DNA of 64,000 nucleotides from Kaistella faecalis (GTDB lineage: Bacteria; Bacteroidota; Bacteroidia; Flavobacteriales; Weeksellaceae): the NCBI RefSeq assembly GCF_019195395.1, contig NZ_CP078067.1, positions 310,001 through 374,000 of the forward strand, read 5' to 3'. The notes below the pieces were generated by a model. It was not told the origin of the DNA and searched no databases. It saw nothing but the letters and a program-made list of their open reading frames with translations. The position numbers were made by a program, and so were the translations under genes. Of the stretch, positions 48,665 through 59,766 are shown one piece after another (the stretch's first letter is position 1; each line of letters opens with the position of its first letter).

Positions 48665-50362
48665 ATGCAGTTATCAGAACAGGAAATTATCCGGAGAGAA
48701 AAGTTAGCCACTTTACAGAAAATGGGGATCGATGCTTTTCCGGCCGAAGAATATAAAATCACAGATACCACAAAATCCATCAAGGAAAATTTTACAGAAG
48801 GCAAAAAAGTACAGATTGCCGGAAGACTGATGAGCCGAAGAATCCAGGGGAAAGCAAGTTTTGCTGAACTGCAGGATTCCGAAGGTCGCATTCAGGTGTA
48901 TTTTAACCGTGATGAAATCTGTACCGGCGAAGATAAAACCCTGTATAACGAAGTTTATAAACACCTTTTAGACATCGGTGATATCATCGGCATCGAAGGC
49001 GAACTTTTCACCACCCAGGTTGGTGAAATGACCGTGAAAGTTGAGAATTTTAAAATTCTAACCAAATCTTTACGCCCGCTTCCACAACCAAGAACCGATG
49101 AAAACGGAGTTGTACACGATGCTTTCAACGATCCTGAACTCAGATACCGCCAGCGTTATGTAGATTTAACGGTGAATCCTCACGTGAAAGAAGTTTTTGT
49201 AAAAAGAACAAAACTCTTCAATGCCATGCGTACATTTTTCAATGACGCAGGCTATTTTGAGGTAGAAACCCCGATTCTACAGTCAATTCCTGGTGGCGCT
49301 GCAGCCAAACCGTTCATCACGCATCACAATGCTTTAGATATTCCCTTATATTTAAGAATTGCGAACGAATTATATCTGAAAAGATTAATTGTCGGAGGTT
49401 TCGATGGAGTATATGAATTTTCGAAAAACTTCAGAAACGAAGGAATGGACAGAACCCATAACCCGGAATTTACTGCAATGGAAATCTATGTTGCGTACAA
49501 AGATTACAACTGGATGATGGATTTCACTGAGAAATTACTGGAATTCTGCGCCACTCAGGTTAACGGAGATTCGGAATCGACTTTTGGTGAACATACCATT
49601 AACTGGAAAGCGCCCTACCCTAGAATTTCCATGACTGAAGCGATTCAGAAATTTACAGGTTTTGATATCACCGGAAAATCCGAGCAGGAACTCTTTGATT
49701 TCGCTAGATCAATTGGTGTTGAAGTGAACGAAACCATGGGCAAAGGAAAATTAATCGACGAAATTTTCGGGGAAAAATGTGAAGGAAACTTCATCCAGCC
49801 GACTTTTATCACCGATTATCCGATTGAGATGTCGCCTTTAACAAAAAAACACCGCAGCAAAGAAGGTTTAACCGAAAGATTTGAGTTAATGGTTTGCGGA
49901 AAAGAAATCGCGAATGCTTATTCAGAATTAAATGACCCGATTGACCAGAGAGAACGTTTCGAATCGCAAATGGCACTTTCTGAAAGAGGCGATGACGAGG
50001 CGATGTTCATCGATAACGACTTTTTGCGCGCTTTGGAGTACGGTATGCCGCCAACTTCAGGTTTAGGTATCGGTATGGACCGTTTAATTATGTTTTTAAC
50101 CAACAATCCGTCCATCCAGGAAGTTTTGTTCTTCCCGCAAATGAAACCCGAAAAAATAGTTCCCCAAATCGAACTGGGCGAAGACGAAAAAGTAATTCTC
50201 GAAATCCTGAATTCTCAGGAAGAAGCCATGGAGCTTGCTGAAGTGAAAAACAGAAGCCAACTCTCGGGTAAAAAATGGGACAAAGCAGCAAAAAATCTCA
50301 CCAAATTCGAAATGGTTAAAGTTGAAAAAGCTGAAGATGCTGTTCTTATGAAACTTCTTTAG
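48665..50362 (+). CDS. lysS: Lysyl-tRNA synthetase, class II
   Basis: Charges tRNA-Lys. The 565-residue protein has an N-terminal OB-fold anticodon domain (VQIAGRLMSRRIQGKASFAE) and a class II core with motif 1 (FFNDAGYFEVETPIL), motif 2 (FRNEGMDRTHNPEFTAME) and motif 3 (GLGIGMDRLIMFL). About 60 residues follow motif 3 (VPQIELGEDEKVILE onward), a C-terminal extension beyond the E. coli enzyme that I recall in Bacteroidetes LysRS. Monocistronic with its own promoter and terminator. Confidence 0.96.
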   Translation: MQLSEQEIIRREKLATLQKMGIDAFPAEEYKITDTTKSIKENFTEGKKVQIAGRLMSRRIQGKASFAELQDSEGRIQVYFNRDEICTGEDKTLYNEVYKHLLDIGDIIGIEGELFTTQVGEMTVKVENFKILTKSLRPLPQPRTDENGVVHDAFNDPELRYRQRYVDLTVNPHVKEVFVKRTKLFNAMRTFFNDAGYFEVETPILQSIPGGAAAKPFITHHNALDIPLYLRIANELYLKRLIVGGFDGVYEFSKNFRNEGMDRTHNPEFTAMEIYVAYKDYNWMMDFTEKLLEFCATQVNGDSESTFGEHTINWKAPYPRISMTEAIQKFTGFDITGKSEQELFDFARSIGVEVNETMGKGKLIDEIFGEKCEGNFIQPTFITDYPIEMSPLTKKHRSKEGLTERFELMVCGKEIANAYSELNDPIDQRERFESQMALSERGDDEAMFIDNDFLRALEYGMPPTSGLGIGMDRLIMFLTNNPSIQEVLFFPQMKPEKIVPQIELGEDEKVILEILNSQEEAMELAEVKNRSQLSGKKWDKAAKNLTKFEMVKVEKAEDAVLMKLL

Positions 50363-50380
50363 CAGCAGGTCTATTATTAA

Positions 50381-50412
50381 AAAAGTCCCCGTAATTCCGG
50401 GGACTTTTTTGT
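50381..50412 (+). terminator. Terminator after lysS
   Basis: The stem AAAAGTCCCC/GGGGACTTTT (loop of 8, closable further by one G-C pair) is followed by a T-run. It lies 18 bp after the lysS stop codon. Confidence 0.9.
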
Positions 50413-50446
50413 GGAAAACTTCTTCATTTTTAATCACCTTTCCAAG

Positions 50447-50477
50447 TTTCGTAATCCGATTAAATTCAGTATATTTG
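50447..50477 (+). promoter_or_regulatory. Candidate promoter of gyrB
   Basis: TTTC (50447-50450, one mismatch to TTTG), a 19-bp spacer and TATATTTG (50470-50477). The ATG is 96 bp downstream, leaving a moderately long 5' leader in which I see no structured element. Confidence 0.5.
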
Positions 50478-50537
50478 TTGGTCTTTTTGAGAAACCGGAA
50501 AGATGGAAATTCAGAAAAATTTAATTGAAATTTATAG

Positions 50538-52508
<1,971 letters not shown>

Positions 52509-52530
52509 TTAACAATAACATAGATTACAT

Positions 52531-52562
52531 AAAAAACTGTTCAATTTTGAGCAGTTTTTTGT
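52531..52562 (+). terminator. Terminator after gyrB
   Basis: The stem AAAACTGTTCA/TGAGCAGTTTT (one mismatch, TTT-type loop) is followed by TTTTTTG. It starts about 23 bp after the stop codon. Confidence 0.85.
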
Positions 52563-52584
52563 TTTAAAATAATTAATTTTGAGG

Positions 52585-53397
52585 ATGAAAAATATTTCCG
52601 CTGTTCTGTTTTTAGTTATTTTATCTGTAATCAGCTGTAAAAAAGCAGAAAAATCACCGGTGGAAAAATCCGAACAATTGCCTGAGCAAATCACCAAAGT
52701 CGATTTATCAGCGACAGATTCCGTGAAGATTGTTGATTCCTTAAAGGTAAGTGAAAATCTTACGGCCGGTTTTAAATCCACAGTCTTGGTGTTTCCGAAC
52801 CTGAGTAATAAAGTGCTGCTGGACAGCATTTACGCACCGGTTAATATGAAACTGGAGCAATATTCAAGAGAAAATATCACTACGGAACTCAATACTCAGA
52901 AGAAAGAATATTATGACGGTGTTAAGAAATCTCTCGAAGACTGGGCTCCGGATTTTCCGCGAACCTGGGAACAGAATTCTTATATGAAAATGTTTTCACA
53001 GCTCAACGATTACCTGACGGTTCAATATAAAGCTGATGGTTACACCGGTGGTGCTCACGGTTATTTTAATGAATTATACAGGGTTTTCGATGTGAAAACA
53101 AATAAGCAGGTAACTCTTGCAGATATTTTGAAAGTGCGTGATGCAAAAATATGGAGCAGGATTCTCATGGATCATTTCCTGAAGAACGATCTGGAAAGAG
53201 GTCAGGCAGAAATGCTTCTCGTAAAAGAAATTCCGTTAAACGATAATTTTTATTTCGACAAGAATAACCTTTACTTTCTTTACAATCAGTATGAAATTGC
53301 GGCCTATGCGGCAGGCCCGGTTCTTATTAAAATTCCCTACACCGAAATTAAACCTTTTCTGACTCAGGATTTCAGAACGAAACTGAATTTAAATTAA
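52585..53397 (+). CDS. DUF3298-domain lipoprotein (RsiV-like fold)
   Basis: A 270-residue lipoprotein. The ATG at 52585 opens a lipoprotein signal with Cys18 in SVISCKKA; a TTG two codons earlier is less likely. The DUF4163/DUF3298 pattern is present: TVQYKADGYTGGAHGYFNELYRVF in the centre, and NFYFDKNNLYFLYNQYEIAAYAAG with IKIPYTEIKPFL at the end. This fold occurs in the anti-sigma factor RsiV and in lysozyme-binding proteins, but no sigma factor is nearby. The lipid kinase gene follows by 28 bp. Confidence 0.82.
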   Translation: MKNISAVLFLVILSVISCKKAEKSPVEKSEQLPEQITKVDLSATDSVKIVDSLKVSENLTAGFKSTVLVFPNLSNKVLLDSIYAPVNMKLEQYSRENITTELNTQKKEYYDGVKKSLEDWAPDFPRTWEQNSYMKMFSQLNDYLTVQYKADGYTGGAHGYFNELYRVFDVKTNKQVTLADILKVRDAKIWSRILMDHFLKNDLERGQAEMLLVKEIPLNDNFYFDKNNLYFLYNQYEIAAYAAGPVLIKIPYTEIKPFLTQDFRTKLNLN

Positions 53398-53425
53398 TTC
53401 TGCAGTCTTCTGCTGCTCTGTCTTT

Positions 53426-54277
53426 ATGGAAAACGTTGCCTTCATCATCAATCCTTTTTCGGCTAAAAAAGATTATCATCCGTTTTTGCGTGCCTTAAAA
53501 AAAGAGGTAAGCAATCCTCTGTTTTATATATCAGAGTCGATTCAGGGAACTTTTAATTTTATTGACAATCATTATGCAACCACCGATATTTTTGTGGCCG
53601 TGGGTGGAGACGGCACTATTTCAACAGTCGCTCAAAAACTGATCAATACAGATAAAATCCTTGCCATTTTCCCGGCCGGATCTGGAAATGGATTTTCAAA
53701 TGAAACAAAATTTTCAAAAAACATCGACGAACTTTTAGCCAAAATTAAAGCCAGGAAGGTGAAAAAAATCGATACTTTCACGGTTAACGGAAGACTTTCG
53801 ATCAACGTATCCGGGACAGGTTTTGACGGGAAAGTGGTGAAGGAATTTGAAAAAACCGACAGAGGTTTCAAAAATTATATTAAAGTTTCGATCAAAACTT
53901 TTTTCAATTATAAACCGGTACAGATTAAATTTCTCACCGAAAGCTTTAAGAAATACAGCGGCCGCTATTTAATGCTGAACATCGCCAACACGCGGCAGTT
54001 CGGCAATAACGCTTACATTGCTCCTAAAGCAAGCAAAAGCGACGGTTTGGTAGATTTGGTTTTGGTAAAGAAATTCCCATTAACCTACTCGCCTTTTTTC
54101 GCGTTTAGAATGTTTACCAAAAGACTGAAAGACGATCAGTACGTTACTTATCTTCCTGTTTCTGAAATCCAGTTTGAAGTGGATACGAAAAACTGGCATC
54201 TGGACGGAGAATTCAACAAAATAGAATCGCCGGTAAAAGTAAAAGTACAGCCCAAAAGTTTGAATATTTTACAGTAA
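53426..54277 (+). CDS. Diacylglycerol/lipid kinase family protein
   Basis: Phosphorylates a lipid such as diacylglycerol, using ATP. The 283-residue protein has the DAGK catalytic domain: NPFSAKK near the N-terminus, the nucleotide-binding VAVGGDGTIS (GGDGT at residues 60-64), FPAGSGNGFSNE, NVSGTGFDGKV and HLDGEF near the C-terminus. It is co-directional with the DUF3298 lipoprotein and overlaps the end of the convergent photolyase gene by 9 bp. Confidence 0.9.
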   Translation: MENVAFIINPFSAKKDYHPFLRALKKEVSNPLFYISESIQGTFNFIDNHYATTDIFVAVGGDGTISTVAQKLINTDKILAIFPAGSGNGFSNETKFSKNIDELLAKIKARKVKKIDTFTVNGRLSINVSGTGFDGKVVKEFEKTDRGFKNYIKVSIKTFFNYKPVQIKFLTESFKKYSGRYLMLNIANTRQFGNNAYIAPKASKSDGLVDLVLVKKFPLTYSPFFAFRMFTKRLKDDQYVTYLPVSEIQFEVDTKNWHLDGEFNKIESPVKVKVQPKSLNILQ

Positions 54278-55573
54278 TTCCTGCAGTCCTTTTTTATAAG
54301 ATTCCAGCGCTCTTTCTCTGGCGAATTTGTGATCGATCATCGGTTTCGGATAAGCTGAAGTTCCGAATTCCTTTATCCATTTTTTAATGTACACAAAATC
54401 TGGGTCAAACTTTTTCTGCTGCTCTTCGGGATTAAATACCCTGAAATATGGCGCCGCATCGCAACCGGAACCCGCGCTCCATTGCCAGTTTCCGTTGTTG
54501 GCCGACAAATCATAATCAAGCAGCTTTTCCGCGAAATATGCTTCGCCAATACGCCAGTCAATGAGTAAATGTTTGGTAAGAAAGCTTGCGCAAACCATTC
54601 TCACGCGGTTGTGCATCAAACCGGTTTCGTTCAGTTCGCGCATTCCCGCATCCACAAGGGGATAACCAGTTTTGCCAGTCTGCCATTTTTTTAAATTTTC
54701 AGGATCATTAATCCAGGAAATTCCGTCGTATTTCGCTTTGAAAGATTGCTGTACAACTTTAGGAAAATGATAGAGAATCTGCATAAAGAACTCCCGCCAA
54801 ATCAATTCTTTAAGATAGGTTTGGTTGAGTGAGGCCGCGGTTTGCGCAAGTCTCCGAACACTGCTCGTACCGAAACGCAGGTGAACACTCATTTCTGAGG
54901 TTTTGGTTGCCGGAAAATTCCGGGTTTTGTGATAATGTTTTAAAATCTCCTCGTTGATATTTGGACTTTTAAATTCTAGTTCTGTGGAACGGAACCCAAT
55001 GTCTTCCAATGAAAATTCCTGTCTTTCAACATTCTCGAAATGATGGATATACTGCTCAGACTGATAACTTTCTGTTTGCTCAGCATCATATTTCAAAAGC
55101 CACTGTTTGGAGTACGGTGTGTAAACGGTGTACGGCGTTTTATCAGATTTCAGTATTTCATTTTTGTGAAAATGAACCTGATCTTTGAACGAACGAAATT
55201 CGATTTTTTTAGAAGTTAAAAAATCAGCTACTGCCAAATCTCTTTTAATCGCAGAAGGTTCGTAATCTTCGTTGCAGAAAACTTCTTTGATAGCATAATT
55301 TTCAGAAAGCTTCTGAAATATTTCTAACGGCTTACCATGAAAAATCTGAATTGCTTTTCCGGTTTTTTCCAGTTCATTATTGATGTCATTCAATACCTGA
55401 AAAATAAAATCAACTCTACGGTCTTCTTTACTTTCGAGTTGGGAAAGGATTTCGGTATCGAAAATAAAAATGGGTAAGACTTTGTTTCCGGAAACTAATG
55501 CTTGATACAGTCCGTGATTATCAGATAATCTTAAATCTCTTCTGAACCAGAAAACGGATAGTTTTTCGGGCAT
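54269..55573 (-). CDS. phrB: Deoxyribodipyrimidine photolyase (cryptochrome/photolyase family)
   Basis: Repairs UV-induced pyrimidine dimers with blue light and FAD. The 434-residue protein has the N-terminal antenna domain (VFWFRRDLRLSDNHGLY) and C-terminal FAD domain with LIWREFFMQIL, DAGMRELNETGLMHNRVRM, FLTKHLLIDWRIGEAYF, LDYDLSANNGNWQWSAGSGCDAAPYF and RVFNP, the pattern of class I CPD photolyases. It begins 1 bp after the MarR stop and is divergent from the carotenoid genes, which places it in a light-protection regulon. Confidence 0.95.
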   Translation of the reverse strand: MPEKLSVFWFRRDLRLSDNHGLYQALVSGNKVLPIFIFDTEILSQLESKEDRRVDFIFQVLNDINNELEKTGKAIQIFHGKPLEIFQKLSENYAIKEVFCNEDYEPSAIKRDLAVADFLTSKKIEFRSFKDQVHFHKNEILKSDKTPYTVYTPYSKQWLLKYDAEQTESYQSEQYIHHFENVERQEFSLEDIGFRSTELEFKSPNINEEILKHYHKTRNFPATKTSEMSVHLRFGTSSVRRLAQTAASLNQTYLKELIWREFFMQILYHFPKVVQQSFKAKYDGISWINDPENLKKWQTGKTGYPLVDAGMRELNETGLMHNRVRMVCASFLTKHLLIDWRIGEAYFAEKLLDYDLSANNGNWQWSAGSGCDAAPYFRVFNPEEQQKKFDPDFVYIKKWIKEFGTSAYPKPMIDHKFARERALESYKKGLQELL

Positions 55574-55574
55574 T

Positions 55575-56216
55575 TTAAATTAATTTCAGGATTTCGGAAG
55601 TATTTTCGTTTTTAAAGTTCGAGTAAACGGTATGGTGAAATGTATTGAGCTTTTTAAGCGAACTGAGCAGAGATTCTTTTTCCTTGGTATTCAATTGTCC
55701 GCACATTATTTTTGACACAACGGTGATATCCTGCATTGATTCCAAAAAAACTTTTTTCCCTTTTTTTGTTACTGCAATCCTCGTACTTCTTTTATCGTGT
55801 TCATCGGGGCTTTCGGCTAACAGGCCGTTTTTCACCAAACGTTTGATGATTTCGATTCCGGTCTGTTTTTCATGGGCATTTTTTTCGATCAGCTGCATTT
55901 TCGTAAGACTGTCATAATCCATCATTCTGAAAAGATAGGTGAAATCCTCGTTAACCAAATCGGGATGGTTTTCCAGAGATTTACGGATCAGCTGTTTGGA
56001 ATATCTGCCGAGCATAATGACCTGTTTTGCGATTTCATTTTCGAGATCGTAAACATCAAGATCAAATTTTTCTGTTAAATTTCTTGGATTCTCATTTTCG
56101 TACGCTTTCTGATTCAGATAAAGCCGGAAATCATCTAAACCCGCGTTAGCATTTGGATTAGCTTTCTGATAATTATCGAGTTCTGTGAGAATGTCAATGA
56201 TTAAATTTAACTCCAT
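55575..56216 (-). CDS. MarR-family transcriptional regulator
   Basis: A 213-residue winged-helix regulator: DFTYLFRMMDYDSLTKMQLIEKN, GIEIIKRLVKNGLLAESPDEHDKRSTRIAVTKKGKKV, where the DKRSTRIAVTKKG wing is typical of MarR. It is longer than average MarR proteins because of an N-terminal helical extension. It is transcribed with the photolyase and divergent from crtI, sharing a 274-bp intergenic region, so it is a good candidate for control of both. The ligand (redox, light or small phenolic) is unknown. Confidence 0.88.
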   Translation of the reverse strand: MELNLIIDILTELDNYQKANPNANAGLDDFRLYLNQKAYENENPRNLTEKFDLDVYDLENEIAKQVIMLGRYSKQLIRKSLENHPDLVNEDFTYLFRMMDYDSLTKMQLIEKNAHEKQTGIEIIKRLVKNGLLAESPDEHDKRSTRIAVTKKGKKVFLESMQDITVVSKIMCGQLNTKEKESLLSSLKKLNTFHHTVYSNFKNENTSEILKLI

Positions 56217-56292
56217 TTTACATATTTTTTAATTTCTGTCACCAGCCAGCGATTATCTTGATATCCAAAATAAAAATTGCTGTTACTTTTTG

Positions 56293-56322
56293 CAAAGATA
56301 CTGAACAAATTACCGATTCAAA
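56293..56322 (-). promoter_or_regulatory. Bacteroidetes-type promoter of the MarR-photolyase unit
   Basis: On the minus strand TTTG (56322-56319), an 18-bp spacer and TATCTTTG (56300-56293) fit the -33/-7 consensus well. The MarR ATG is 76 bp downstream. Confidence 0.7.
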
Positions 56323-56402
56323 AACAGTCGCAACTACTACATTCTATAATCACTTAGGAACAAAATAAAAATTTAAATACCTATCTGTTTTTTTAAATAT
56401 AT

Positions 56403-56415
56403 TTATCATTGATAA
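56403..56415. promoter_or_regulatory. Palindrome between MarR and crtI, possible operator
   Basis: TTATCATTGATAA is a perfect 13-bp palindrome (arms TTATCA/TGATAA) in the divergent region, between the two promoters. MarR proteins usually bind such sites. AT-rich DNA makes short palindromes common, so this is only a candidate. Confidence 0.4.
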
Positions 56416-56442
56416 TTTGAATCACAAAATTAGTAAAAATAT

Positions 56443-56473
56443 TTTCTTAATTAAAAATTTAAGTATATTTTTG
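56443..56473 (+). promoter_or_regulatory. Candidate promoter of the carotenoid operon
   Basis: TTTC (56443-56446, one mismatch), a 19-bp spacer and TATTTTTG (56466-56473), 17 bp before the crtI ATG. Confidence 0.55.
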
Positions 56474-56490
56474 GTCCATTATTTAAGTTT

Positions 56491-57960
56491 ATGAAAAAAG
56501 TCATTATTATAGGTTCAGGATTTTCGTCGCTCGCTTCTGCCTGTTATATGGCTAAAGCAGGGTTTCAAGTAACCGTTTTGGAAAAAAACGAACAGGTTGG
56601 CGGCCGTGCATCGTTGCTTGAAATTGATGGCTTCAAATTCGACATGGGACCAAGCTGGTACTGGATGCCGGATATTTTCGAAAGATTTTTCGCAGATTTT
56701 GGCAGAAAAGTTTCAGATTATTATCAGCTTGAGAAACTTTCTCCGGGTTACCGCGTGTATTTCGGGAAAGATAATTTCATTGATATCTCCGACAAACCTG
56801 AAGAAATAATAGAAACCTTTGAAAAAATAGAACCCGGCAGCGGCAAACATTTAAAGGATTTCATGAAAAAAGCGAAAGCCAATTACGAAATCGCGATGCA
56901 GGATCTGGTTTACAACCCCGGCAAATCTATTCTGGAACTGGTAAGTGTGGAAACCGCAAAACGTCTGCCGCTTTTTGTATATAATATTTCTGAAACGGTA
57001 AGAAAAAAAATCAAAAATCATAAGCTCAGAAGTATTCTTGAATTCCCGGTATTATTTTTAGGCGCAAAACCCAACAATACACCTGCCTTTTACAATTTTA
57101 TGAACCATGCCGATTTCGGAATGGGAACATGGTATCCGAAAGGCGGTTTTAACGCCGTGGCAAAAGGAATGCAGCAGCTGGCCGAAGAATTGGGCGTAAA
57201 GTTTATGGTTAACGAAGAAGTGACAGAAATTTTCACAGAGGATAATGACGCGAAATCCGTCATCACCAAAAACGGTGTTTTCGAAGCAGACATCGTGATT
57301 TCCGGAGCGGATTATGCGCACACGGAGACTTTGCTGAAGTCAACGGAGCAGAATTATACCGCTGATTACTGGCAGAAGAAAACATTTGCACCATCTTCCT
57401 TTTTATATTATGTGGCGTTCGACAAAAAAGTTCCTCAGTTACAGCATCATAATTTATTCTTTGATACTGATTTCGAACAGCACGCTGAAGAGATTTATGA
57501 CACGAAAACGCTTCCGAAAAAACCGCTGTTTTACGCAAACTTCTCCAGCAAAACCGATGATGAACTTTGCCCTGAAGGAAAAGAGATCGGCTTTTTCCTG
57601 ATTCCTGTTGCGGTAGATTTAGAGGATTCAACGGAAATTCATGATCAGTATTTTGAATTGATTATGGAACGGATCGAAAAAAACACAGGCGAAAACCTGC
57701 GGAGTTCCGTTATCTTTAAAAAAAGTTTCGGAGTTCAGGATTTTAAAGAACGGTATCATTCTTGCCGCGGAAACGCATACGGACTGGCTAATACTTTGTT
57801 GCAGACCTCCGTTTTAAGACCCAGTATCGATAACAAAAAAATCAAAAACCTTTTCTACACAGGACAGCTAACGGTTCCCGGACCTGGTGTACCTCCGGCT
57901 TTAATCTCCGGAAAAGTGGTTACTGATTATATTCTTAAAAACAGAAACCGAATTTTATAA
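56491..57960 (+). CDS. crtI: Phytoene desaturase
   Basis: FAD enzyme converting phytoene to lycopene. The 489-residue protein has the N-terminal dinucleotide fold VIIIGSGFSSLASACYMA and VLEKNEQVGGR, then FDMGPSWYWMPD (the family DxGPSxxxxP), WYPKGGFNAVAKGMQQLAEE, SGADYAHTE and the C-terminal FYTGQLTVPGPGVPPALISG. It is the first gene of the carotenoid operon; crtB follows by 11 bp. The number of desaturation steps cannot be read from the sequence; lycopene is expected since a cyclase follows. Confidence 0.95.
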   Translation: MKKVIIIGSGFSSLASACYMAKAGFQVTVLEKNEQVGGRASLLEIDGFKFDMGPSWYWMPDIFERFFADFGRKVSDYYQLEKLSPGYRVYFGKDNFIDISDKPEEIIETFEKIEPGSGKHLKDFMKKAKANYEIAMQDLVYNPGKSILELVSVETAKRLPLFVYNISETVRKKIKNHKLRSILEFPVLFLGAKPNNTPAFYNFMNHADFGMGTWYPKGGFNAVAKGMQQLAEELGVKFMVNEEVTEIFTEDNDAKSVITKNGVFEADIVISGADYAHTETLLKSTEQNYTADYWQKKTFAPSSFLYYVAFDKKVPQLQHHNLFFDTDFEQHAEEIYDTKTLPKKPLFYANFSSKTDDELCPEGKEIGFFLIPVAVDLEDSTEIHDQYFELIMERIEKNTGENLRSSVIFKKSFGVQDFKERYHSCRGNAYGLANTLLQTSVLRPSIDNKKIKNLFYTGQLTVPGPGVPPALISGKVVTDYILKNRNRIL

Positions 57961-57971
57961 AAACCAAACCG

Positions 57972-58817
57972 ATGAATAACTTAGAAATTTTCAACAAAGT
58001 ATGCGGGCAGTCGTCTAAGTTAGTGACTGAAAAATACAGCACCTCCTTTTCCCGGGCTTCTACCCTTTTTCAGCCTGAAATCCGTCAGCACATTTACAAC
58101 ATTTATGGTTTTGTACGTTTCGCAGACGAAATTGTAGATACCTTTCACGACTATGATAAAGCCAAACTTCTGGAGGAATTTGAGCAGAATTACCGTTCGG
58201 CACTCGAAAACGGCATATCTCTGAATCCAATTTTACAGTCTTTCTGTTTAACCCAAAGAGAGAAAAATATTCCTCAACATTTGGTTGATGCGTTTTTACA
58301 TTCCATGAAAATGGATTTGGGCGACATCAAAAACTTTAATGATGAAAAATATAACGAATACATTTACGGATCTGCCGAAGTGGTTGGTTTAATGTGTCTG
58401 AAAGTTTTTGTAGACGGAAATGTGGAAGAATACGACAGATTAAAACCTTATGCGCAGAGTTTGGGTGCGGCATTTCAGAAGATCAATTTTTTACGCGACA
58501 TCAGTGCAGATTTTAATGATTTAAACAGAATGTATTTCCCGAATGTGGATTTCAGTAGGTTTAGTTCGCAGGCAAAGCAGCAGATTGAAGCGGATATTGC
58601 CAAAGATTTCGCCCATGCATTTATCGGGATTAAAATGCTTCCGATTTCGAGCAGGATTGCCGTATTTATGGCGTATAAATATTATATTAATTTGTTTAAG
58701 AAAATCCGCAAGACAAAACCTGAACTACTTCTCACGAAAAGAATCAGAGTTTCAAACGCCAGAAAAATTTACCTTTTCGGCGAAATGATGCTCAACAAAA
58801 ACTTCAACTTAGTCTGA
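57972..58817 (+). CDS. crtB: Phytoene synthase
   Basis: Condenses two geranylgeranyl diphosphates to phytoene. The 281-residue protein of the squalene/phytoene synthase family has the first Asp-rich motif DEIVD (residues 52-56), YGSAEVVGLMCL, and the second motif FLRDISADFNDLNRMYFP. Length and order within the operon support CrtB rather than a squalene synthase. GGPP synthase is not in the window. Confidence 0.94.
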   Translation: MNNLEIFNKVCGQSSKLVTEKYSTSFSRASTLFQPEIRQHIYNIYGFVRFADEIVDTFHDYDKAKLLEEFEQNYRSALENGISLNPILQSFCLTQREKNIPQHLVDAFLHSMKMDLGDIKNFNDEKYNEYIYGSAEVVGLMCLKVFVDGNVEEYDRLKPYAQSLGAAFQKINFLRDISADFNDLNRMYFPNVDFSRFSSQAKQQIEADIAKDFAHAFIGIKMLPISSRIAVFMAYKYYINLFKKIRKTKPELLLTKRIRVSNARKIYLFGEMMLNKNFNLV

Positions 58818-58826
58818 GATTTTAAG

Positions 58827-59285
58827 ATGAAAAAAATATTCTTCACCCTTTTTTGTTGTTTTACCATGATGATAGACGCGCAGGATTTATCGGACTTCAG
58901 GCTTCTTCTTCAAAGAGGAGAAAATTCTGAGAGCGCTACAAAAATCCTGATCAACAACTCAAAAGAAACTTATACAAAAACTAAAAAACCTATTTACGAA
59001 GCCTTTTATGCTGTCGGAAATTTCTTTATGGCGAAACATGCCGTGAATCCCTGGAACAAACTTTCGTATTTCAACAAGGGAAAAAAAGCGCTGGATAATG
59101 CCGTAAGCAAAGATCCAAGTAATCTGGAAATCCGTTTTATGAGGTATATCTCGCAGGAACAGACACCAGCTTTTCTGGGCTACAATAAAGATTTGAAAAC
59201 CGACAAAAACTTTATCTTAGCCGAATACAAAAAATCGAAAGACGAGGATTTGAACAAAAGAATCAAAATGCATTTAAAACTGTAA
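58827..59285 (+). CDS. Exported helical protein of unknown function in the carotenoid operon
   Basis: A 152-residue protein with a signal peptide (FFTLFCCFTMMIDAQ). The mature part is helical, with a pattern like two or three tetratricopeptide-type repeats (PIYEAFYAVGNFFMAKHAV, FNKGKKALDNAVSKDPSNLEIRFMRYIS). I recognise no enzyme family. It lies 9 bp after crtB and 3 bp before crtZ, so it is an integral operon member. A role in localising or regulating carotenoid synthesis is possible but unsupported. Confidence 0.7.
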   Translation: MKKIFFTLFCCFTMMIDAQDLSDFRLLLQRGENSESATKILINNSKETYTKTKKPIYEAFYAVGNFFMAKHAVNPWNKLSYFNKGKKALDNAVSKDPSNLEIRFMRYISQEQTPAFLGYNKDLKTDKNFILAEYKKSKDEDLNKRIKMHLKL

Positions 59286-59288
59286 CAA

Positions 59289-59756
59289 ATGGACGCTCTA
59301 CTTTATATAATGATTACACTAGTGGTTTTCGTCTCAATGGAAGGGGTTACCTGGCTCACCCACAAATACATTATGCATGGTTTGGGCTGGTATTTTCACG
59401 AAGATCACCACCAGCCTGGATACCCTCATATTTTCGAAAAAAACGATTTCTTTTTCGTGGTTTTCGCTATCCCGAGTATGCTGCTGTTTTACTTCGGAAC
59501 ACGTGGCGAAATCAACTGGATGTTTTTCGTAGGACTGGGAATATTATTATACGGAATGGGCTACTTTTTAGTGCATGATGTATTGATTCACCGTCGTTTT
59601 AAATGGTTCGACAAGACCAATAACTGGTATTTCAGAGGATTGAGAAAAGCTCACAAAATACATCACAAACATTTGGGAAAAGAAGAAGGCGAATGCTTCG
59701 GGATGCTCTTCGTTCCGTTGAAATATTTCCGCGAAGCCAAATTATCAACTTCATAA
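59289..59756 (+). CDS. crtZ: Beta-carotene hydroxylase (fatty acid hydroxylase fold)
   Basis: Di-iron membrane enzyme that hydroxylates beta-carotene rings, giving zeaxanthin. The 155-residue protein has three His clusters: HKYIMH then HEDHH (residues 25-41), HDVLIH, and HKIHHKH, between hydrophobic helices. This set and size are typical of CrtZ. It precedes the lycopene cyclase gene by 10 bp. Confidence 0.93.
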   Translation: MDALLYIMITLVVFVSMEGVTWLTHKYIMHGLGWYFHEDHHQPGYPHIFEKNDFFFVVFAIPSMLLFYFGTRGEINWMFFVGLGILLYGMGYFLVHDVLIHRRFKWFDKTNNWYFRGLRKAHKIHHKHLGKEEGECFGMLFVPLKYFREAKLSTS

Positions 59757-59766
59757 AATTTAAATC

